Shown piece by piece: positions 59,156 through 64,000 of a stretch of DNA of 64,000 nt. The notes beneath the pieces are model-generated. The model saw nothing but the letters and a program-made list of their open reading frames with translations. It was not told where the DNA came from and did not search any database. How positions within the stretch are numbered: the stretch's first letter is position 1; every line of letters starts with the position of its first letter. A program made the position numbers and the translations under genes. The stretch comes from JAIQGF01 sp051006995 (GTDB lineage: Bacteria; Acidobacteriota; Terriglobia; Terriglobales; Acidobacteriaceae): the NCBI GenBank assembly GCA_051006995.1, contig JBPCSQ010000020.1, positions 1 through 64,000 on the forward strand, in the 5' to 3' direction.

Positions 59156-60130
59156 ATGACCACCGCCAAAATCCTGTTTATCTGCGGATTTCTGTTCGCG
59201 CTGACGCCCTGGGCATCACCGCCGGTGGCGCTCGCTGTCGGACTGGCGCTCGGACTCACCGTCGGCAATCCCTACCGCAAGGGCCTGCGCTCCTTGACGA
59301 AATACCTGCTGCAAGCCTCGGTTGTCGGCCTTGGCTTCGGCATGAACCTGCAGCAGGTGCTGCGCGCCGGCCGCAGCGGATTCGTGTACACCGCCATCGG
59401 CATCAGCTTCGCCATGCTTGTCGGCCTCTCGCTGGCCCGGCTGCTGCGCGTGAAGCCCACTGCCGGTTTCCTGATTGCCACCGGGACCGCGATCTGCGGC
59501 GGCAGCGCCATTGCCGCTGTCGGCCCGGTCGCCGGCGCGGACGACGAAGAAATGTCGGTCGCGCTCGGGACCGTTTTCATCCTGAACTCCATCGCGCTGT
59601 TGACGTTTCCCACCATCGGCGGAGCCCTGCACCTTTCCCAGCAGCAATTCGGGCTGTGGGCGGCCCTCGCCATTCACGACACCAGTTCGGTCGTGGGCGC
59701 AGCCGCCAAGTACGGCGCCATCGCGCTGGCGGTCGGCACCACGGTCAAGCTGGCGCGCGCCCTGTGGATTGTTCCCATGACGCTGGGTACCGCGGCCGTC
59801 AAACGTCGCCAGGACAATCGAGACTCGTATGGCACGGGTCCCGTGAGCTCCAACGCAATACCAAGGATTCAGTGGCCTTGGTTTATTGGATTATTCGTAG
59901 TCGCCGCCGTGCTGAATAGCTTTCTGCCCGCCGGAGCGCCCGCGTTTCACGTTCTTTATCGGCTGGGAATTATCGGACTGACCGCCACTCTCTACCTGAT
60001 CGGCAGCGGCGTCTCGCGCGCCACCCTGAAGCAAGTTGGCCCGCGACCCCTGCTCCAGGGCGTGCTGCTGTGGATCATCGTGGCGGTCGCCACCATGGCG
60101 GCAATCCGCGCGGGGTGGATCTCTTTGTAA
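59156..60130 (+). CDS. YeiH-type putative sulfate exporter
   Basis: 324 residues with nine or ten membrane helices. It contains QASVVGLGFGMNLQQVL, FLIATGTAICGGSAIAA and AIHDTSSVVGAAAKYG, all typical of the YeiH/UPF0324 family. The role as sulfate exporter is tentative; relatives have been linked to sulfite or sulfate efflux. The reading frame runs far upstream to 58412 over the convergent DinB gene, which is antisense noise. ATG 59156 is preferred; ATG 59141 is the alternative. Confidence 0.85.
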   Translation: MTTAKILFICGFLFALTPWASPPVALAVGLALGLTVGNPYRKGLRSLTKYLLQASVVGLGFGMNLQQVLRAGRSGFVYTAIGISFAMLVGLSLARLLRVKPTAGFLIATGTAICGGSAIAAVGPVAGADDEEMSVALGTVFILNSIALLTFPTIGGALHLSQQQFGLWAALAIHDTSSVVGAAAKYGAIALAVGTTVKLARALWIVPMTLGTAAVKRRQDNRDSYGTGPVSSNAIPRIQWPWFIGLFVVAAVLNSFLPAGAPAFHVLYRLGIIGLTATLYLIGSGVSRATLKQVGPRPLLQGVLLWIIVAVATMAAIRAGWISL

Positions 60131-60133
60131 GCA

Positions 60134-60196
60134 AAAAGTCAGAAGTAAGAAGTGAAGACAGGTGAAGGAGATCTTGCCATTACTTCTGACTTCTTA
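60134..60196. repeat. GTCAGAAGTAA/TTACTTCTGAC palindrome
   Basis: GTCAGAAGTAAGAAGTGA (60138-60155) inverts to TTACTTCTGACTTCTTA (60180-60196). It fills the gap between the YeiH-type gene and the convergent epimerase gene. The last codons of that epimerase (RSQK and stop) are encoded by the right arm. Confidence 0.85.
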
Positions 60197-61079
60197 GCAC
60201 GTGTTCCAGCGCCCCCCGAATCTCCGGATAGCGAAACTGAAACCCGCTGGCCTGCGCCGCCGCAGGCACTGCTCGATTGCTCGCCAGCAGCAGCTCTTCT
60301 CCCATTTGCCCGAAGACGGTGCGCACCGCGAACTCGGGCATGGGAAAAATCGTCGGCCGGTGCAGAGCTGCGCCCAGCGCGCGCGTGAACTCGGTGTTGC
60401 TGACCGGGTTGGGCGCGACGGCGTTCACCGGCCCGCGCACGGATTCTTTCGTCAGCACGTGCAGCATCAACGCCAGCAGGTCGTCCAGCGCGATCCAGCT
60501 CATCCATTGTTTGCCGCTGCCCAGGCGTCCGCCAACGCCCATGCGGAACGGCGTCAGCATTCGCGGCAGAGCGCCGCCCGTGGCACTGAGCACCATTCCG
60601 ATGCGCAGATTGACCACGCGAATCCCCGCATCGGCAGCCATCCGCGTGGCACTCTCCCACTGCCGGCCGACTTCGGACAAAAATGACGAGCCCGGCGGTT
60701 CGGCCTCGGTCACGATTCGATCGCCGGTGTCGCCGTAGATGCCGTTAGCCGAAGCGCAGACCAGCACCCGCGGCTTGGGATTGGCGCGCGCCATGGATGC
60801 CGCCACCGTCTGCGTGCCCTGCACGCGGCTGTTCAGGATGCGAGCCTTACGCGCTGCCGTCCAGCGTCCACCGCCGACATTTTCTCCGGCCAGGTGCACC
60901 ACGCCGTCGGCGCTACTGAAGAGCGCGCCGTCCGGAGCGCCGTTGGGATCCCAGCGGATCTCGTGCGGTCCCTGGGGAGCCCGCCGCACGAGCGCCACGG
61001 TTTCCTGACCCTCTTCGCGCAGAATGCGGATGAGGTTGGAACCAATGAAGCCGGAAGCGCCGGTGGCCAGCACGCGCAT
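60180..61079 (-). CDS. TIGR01777-family NAD-dependent epimerase
   Basis: 299 residues. Rossmann motif ATGASGFIGSNL. HLAGENVGGGRWTAARKARIL and SANGIYGDTGD are characteristic of the TIGR01777/YfcH group. The middle and end carry FRMGVGGRLGSGKQWMSWI, typical of the C-terminal DUF1731. The function of the family is not established. TAACAT ends six bases before ATG 61079, so it may be leaderless. The last four codons come from the palindrome. Confidence 0.9.
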   Translation of the reverse strand: MRVLATGASGFIGSNLIRILREEGQETVALVRRAPQGPHEIRWDPNGAPDGALFSSADGVVHLAGENVGGGRWTAARKARILNSRVQGTQTVAASMARANPKPRVLVCASANGIYGDTGDRIVTEAEPPGSSFLSEVGRQWESATRMAADAGIRVVNLRIGMVLSATGGALPRMLTPFRMGVGGRLGSGKQWMSWIALDDLLALMLHVLTKESVRGPVNAVAPNPVSNTEFTRALGAALHRPTIFPMPEFAVRTVFGQMGEELLLASNRAVPAAAQASGFQFRYPEIRGALEHVLRSQK

Positions 61080-61127
61080 ACGGGAATGTTAGTCGAACGC
61101 ACATCGCAACGTCATCCGCGGGTTCTA

Positions 61128-61223
61128 TTCACCACCGAGATACCGAGAGCACAGAGACTCGCCGAGGAAGGTTAAAGGGTCTTCTCCGTGTACCTCGGTG
61201 GCCTCGGTGTCTCGGTGGTGAAC
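61128..61223. repeat. CACCACCGAG/CTCGGTGGTG palindrome upstream of the epimerase
   Basis: Left ATTCACCACCGAGATACCGAG (61127-61147) and right CTCGGTGTCTCGGTGGTGAA (61203-61222) are inverses. Extra words ACCTCGGTGGCCTCGG lie before the right arm. It is followed by a true terminator stem. Confidence 0.8.
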
Positions 61224-61250
61224 AAAAAAGCCCGGCCAAACGGCCGGGCT
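61223..61250 (-). terminator. Intrinsic terminator after the secreted protein gene
   Basis: On the minus strand, AGCCCGGCC pairs with GGCCGGGCT over a four-base loop and is followed by six T. It lies about 20 bases after the stop of the 61269-62156 gene. Confidence 0.92.
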
Positions 61251-61268
61251 GGTTCATTAGCCAGACTT

Positions 61269-62156
61269 CTATTTTTTCTTGGTGTCGGCTTCTTTCTTCG
61301 CCGCCGGTGCCGCGGGCTTTTCACCGCTGGCGGCTGTCTTGGCCATCGCTGGCTTGGGGTTCCAGAACGACGGATTGGCTTTGGCCACGTCTGCGGATAC
61401 GTAGCTCAGCTTCGGATTGAACGCAAACAGCCGGGTGTCCACGAACTGAACGTCCTTGGCTACGGCGGCATCAAACCCACCTTCCTTGATGGCTTCGCCA
61501 TAGGCTTTATCCGGCGGCTGGTCCCACTCCGCCATGGACTTCACGGGAGTGAAGTAAAGGTACGTGCCGACTGGCATCCCGGAGTTCACCTGATACACCA
61601 CCTGGTGATATTCGGGGTGGGTCTTCTCCCGGGCAGCGGCCACAATCTTGTGGACGTCCTCCGGGCCGGATCCCAGCTTATAGCGCACGATGAGCACATT
61701 GAAATACTTGTACTCCCCGACCTTGAAATCCGGCTGGTAGCTCAGGTCGGCACGATACTTGGCAGTGATCGCGCGCGATTCGGTCAGAAAATCGGTCTCC
61801 TTCGGCGAATAAGTTTCCATGATCTGCTGGAACGCCGCCGTTTCCATTTTGGCATTGAGCTTCTCTATGTCCGCAAAGGAATCGAAGGGAGTGATGAACC
61901 AATCTTCATCGGGGCCCGTTACCGAACTGATCGCCAGCGAGTAGGGATAGCCGGCTTTAATGAACGCCTGGGTCCATGCCGCCTCGTGCTTGCGGTGGGC
62001 AATGGCTTTCCCGGGTTTCGCATCTTCGCGGAAAATCTCCAGCACCTTGGGCGGACCCTGCATCTGGTGTCCACCCCCCGATGCGGTCTGCGCCTGCATC
62101 AGCAACGGACACGCCAGCAGGGCTACAACAACGAGCAACAGCGACAGCTTGCGCAT
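61269..62156 (-). CDS. Secreted protein of unknown function
   Basis: 295 residues. Signal peptide RKLSLLLVVVALLACPLLMQAQ. The mature part is alpha/beta (KVLEIFREDAKPGKAIAHRK, then WFITPFDSFADIEKL) and hints at a dimeric alpha-beta-barrel fold. A low-complexity Ala/Lys tail (EKPAAPAAKKEADTKKK) follows. I do not recognise the family. GGAGGAG lies six bases before ATG 62156, so the start is clear. Confidence 0.7.
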   Translation of the reverse strand: MRKLSLLLVVVALLACPLLMQAQTASGGGHQMQGPPKVLEIFREDAKPGKAIAHRKHEAAWTQAFIKAGYPYSLAISSVTGPDEDWFITPFDSFADIEKLNAKMETAAFQQIMETYSPKETDFLTESRAITAKYRADLSYQPDFKVGEYKYFNVLIVRYKLGSGPEDVHKIVAAAREKTHPEYHQVVYQVNSGMPVGTYLYFTPVKSMAEWDQPPDKAYGEAIKEGGFDAAVAKDVQFVDTRLFAFNPKLSYVSADVAKANPSFWNPKPAMAKTAASGEKPAAPAAKKEADTKKK

Positions 62157-62369
62157 AGTTTCTCCTCCTCCTATCACCACGGTTTTGATTCCGCGTTTTA
62201 GCGCGCGCCAGCGACCAGCGCGCGCCGTAGCTGGTTGAATGAAGTGCCGAAATTAAGGCAAGAGAAGTGCCGCCCCAAGCGGCCTTGCAGGCGGACACAG
62301 CCTAGCCCTCACCCCGCCGGGTGTCAATCACAAGCCTCGCCGCTGGCGGACCTTAGCGCCGGACGGGTC

Positions 62370-62375
62370 TATAAT
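62370..62375 (+). promoter_or_regulatory. -10 box TATAAT before the rel leader ORF
   Basis: A consensus TATAAT ends five bases before ATG 62381. No good -35 box is present. It is the best promoter candidate for the downstream (p)ppGpp synthetase gene. Confidence 0.5.
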
Positions 62376-62380
62376 CAAGC

Positions 62381-62506
62381 ATGGCGACCCTGCGGCCACG
62401 GCCCGCGACGATTGCCTTTTCGCCCCCCGCAATCCTGCTGTGCCCAAGGGACACAGTCTGGCATCCCGGCGCGCGGGGCACCCCGAGAAACACGGCGCAC
62501 GATTAG
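62381..62506 (+). CDS. Possible leader peptide upstream of rel
   Basis: A 41-codon ORF. Its start (MATLRPRPAT) resembles the start of the main gene (MATLRQQLAT), and the two are in the same frame. Its TAG ends six bases before the rel ATG. It may be a leader peptide, a duplicated 5' end, or noise. No ribosome site precedes it, but the promoter is five bases away. Confidence 0.3.
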   Translation: MATLRPRPATIAFSPPAILLCPRDTVWHPGARGTPRNTAHD

Positions 62507-62512
62507 AGAGCG

Positions 62513-64000
62513 ATGGCCACTCTGCGGCAACAACTCGCCACCAATGTCCTCCGGGTCACTCGCTTCCGCGACCTGATGAAGCAGGTGCGCGAGGTCCGTC
62601 CCAACGACGACCTCAGCATCATCAAGAAGGCCTACGATTACTCCCTCCGCTATCACACCGGGCAAACTCGCGCTTCCGGCGAGCCTTACCTGGTGCATCC
62701 CCTGGAAGTGGCCTGCGTGCTGGCCGAGATCAAGCTCGATCCGATCGCCATTGCTGCCGGCCTGCTCCATGACCTGGTGGAAGACACCGCCGTCACCATC
62801 GAAGAAATCAATAAGGAATTCGGTGAGCAGGTGGCGCACATCGTCGAGGGCGTCACCAAGATCAGCAAGATTGACTTCCACACCCGCGAGGAGCGCCAGG
62901 CCGAGAACCTGCGCAAGATGATGCTGGCCATGGTGGACGACATCCGTGTCGTCCTCATTAAGCTGGCCGATCGCCTGCACAACATGCGCACGCTCCAGCA
63001 CCTCGACCCCGAGCGCCAGCAGGCCATCGCCCGCGAGACGCTGGAGATTTACGCACCCATCGCGCACCGTCTCGGCATGGGCAAGATTCGCGGGGAGCTC
63101 GAAGACCTCGCCTTTCCCTACGTGGATCCGATCGGCTACCAGCAGGTGCATGACGCGGTGGAGTCGCGGCGCAAGGCCGGCGAGGAGTTCCTGGCCGGCA
63201 TCATCACCATCATTCGCGACAAGCTGAAGGAAGCCGGCATTCAGGCGCGCGTCGAAAGCCGCATCAAGCGCCTGTACTCCATCTACATGAAGATTCAGCG
63301 CCAGCGCATCACCGTGGACCAGATGTACGACCTGCTGGCGGCACGCATCATCACGCAGTCCGTGCAGGATTGCTACGCCGTGCTCGGCACCATCCACAAT
63401 TTGTGGCGCCCCGTGCCCGGTCGAATCAAGGACCATATCGCCATGCCGCGGCCCAATCTCTACCAGTCGCTGCATACCTCGGTGATCGCCGACAGCGGCA
63501 CGCCCTTCGAAGTGCAGATTCGCACCGAAGAAATGCACAAGATGGCCGAGGAGGGCATCGCCGCCCACTGGAAATACAAGGACGGCCCGGTCACCGCGCG
63601 CGACGAGCAGCGCCTGGCATGGCTGCGCCAGGTGGTCGAGTGGCAGCGCGATATGAGCGATCCCAACGAGTTCCTCTCGACGCTCAAAATCGATCTCTAC
63701 CCCGAGGAGGTGTACACCTTCACCCCGAAGGGCAAGGTGGTGGTGCTGCCGCGCGATGCCACGCCGGTTGATTTTGCCTACACCGTGCACACCGAGGTCG
63801 GCCACACCTGCGTCGGCGCCAAAGTAAACGGGCGCATGGTGCCGCTGCGTTACAAGCTGAAGAGCGGCGACATCGTCGAGATCATCACCCAGTCCGGTCA
63901 CAAGCCCAGTCGCGACTGGCTGGCGCTGGTCAAATCCAGCCGCGCCCGCCAAAAGATCAAGCACTGGCTCAACGTTCACCAGCGCGAGCGCGCGATCGAA
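62513..64000 (+). CDS. rel: Bifunctional (p)ppGpp synthetase/hydrolase, 3' end cut by window
   Basis: 496 residues are visible and the frame is open at the window end; full-length relatives have about 720-750. It has the HD hydrolase domain (LVHPLEVACVLAE, GLLHDLVEDT) within residues 40-200. The synthetase domain has GRIKDHIAMPRPNLYQSLHTS (RxKD type, usual in bifunctional enzymes). The TGS domain (VYTFTPKGKVVVLP, DFAYTVHTEVGHTC) starts near 400. It both makes and degrades the stringent-response alarmone. ATG 62513 begins at the family start, six bases after the upstream ORF stop. Confidence 0.95.
   Translation, partial: MATLRQQLATNVLRVTRFRDLMKQVREVRPNDDLSIIKKAYDYSLRYHTGQTRASGEPYLVHPLEVACVLAEIKLDPIAIAAGLLHDLVEDTAVTIEEINKEFGEQVAHIVEGVTKISKIDFHTREERQAENLRKMMLAMVDDIRVVLIKLADRLHNMRTLQHLDPERQQAIARETLEIYAPIAHRLGMGKIRGELEDLAFPYVDPIGYQQVHDAVESRRKAGEEFLAGIITIIRDKLKEAGIQARVESRIKRLYSIYMKIQRQRITVDQMYDLLAARIITQSVQDCYAVLGTIHNLWRPVPGRIKDHIAMPRPNLYQSLHTSVIADSGTPFEVQIRTEEMHKMAEEGIAAHWKYKDGPVTARDEQRLAWLRQVVEWQRDMSDPNEFLSTLKIDLYPEEVYTFTPKGKVVVLPRDATPVDFAYTVHTEVGHTCVGAKVNGRMVPLRYKLKSGDIVEIITQSGHKPSRDWLALVKSSRARQKIKHWLNVHQRERAIE

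Noticed and set aside
1..64000. tRNA, rRNA, integrase, transposase or prophage genes
   Set aside because: I looked for tRNA T-loop signatures and mobile-element motifs on both strands and found none that held up. A dedicated tRNA scan could still find one that I missed.

Overview
The window is a GC-rich, densely coded bacterial chromosome segment. Protein types and gene company point to an acidobacterium of the Terriglobales/Koribacter type: secreted S9 and M28 peptidases, a stand-alone OprB-like porin, many small conserved proteins of unknown function, a DUF164 zinc-ribbon protein, and a TIGR01777 epimerase. This placement is inferred from remembered protein families. There is no rRNA here to confirm it. 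I found no tRNA, rRNA, CRISPR array, prophage or insertion sequence.

Layout. 0-3 kb: end of coaX, an unknown gene and rlmD. 3-6.3 kb: a cyclic-dinucleotide neighbourhood with two PilZ proteins, a GEMM-I riboswitch with its own overlapping terminator, a small secreted protein and a delta-60-repeat secreted protein. 6.7-16.5 kb: comEC, an rlmI-like methyltransferase, a zinc-ribbon coiled-coil protein, a dipeptidyl peptidase, an MBL hydrolase and a HAD phosphatase. 16.5-26.3 kb: a TPR/pseudo-receiver membrane protein, dusB, a glycosidase-like lipoprotein, rpmE, an HU protein and mfd. 26.3-32.8 kb: an APC permease, an FRG-domain protein, a porin, hemL, a 36-residue membrane peptide and galU. 32.9-43.9 kb: housekeeping genes gltX, nadD, rsfS, an AAA+/Fis regulator, a methyltransferase, rlmH, cobO, accD, folC, plsC, a C26 amidotransferase and an SDR. 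44-55 kb: two secreted proteins, polA, cysteine dioxygenase, pepE, an M28 peptidase and the threonine-to-glycine pair kbl-tdh. 55-64 kb: a small membrane protein, two convergent radical SAM enzymes, a DinB-like secreted protein, a YeiH-type transporter, a TIGR01777 epimerase, a secreted protein of unknown function and the start of a bifunctional (p)ppGpp synthetase/hydrolase.

The most unusual feature is a set of about twenty short intergenic word palindromes. Each is built from a short word repeated imperfectly (for example AATTAC, GTTTCA, GAATTAAGAA, AGAGCTAA) and is usually followed by an inverted copy. They sit exactly at gene borders, often contain or touch the stop codon, and in two cases (mfd and gltX) lie in frame inside essential genes. 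A second recurrent pattern is a TANNNT -10 box placed 5-9 nt before a start codon, which suggests that roughly fifteen genes have leaderless transcripts. A third is the GEMM-I riboswitch, which has adenine where c-di-GMP-specific members have guanine; this is the hallmark of 3',3'-cGAMP-responsive members. It lies next to two PilZ proteins.
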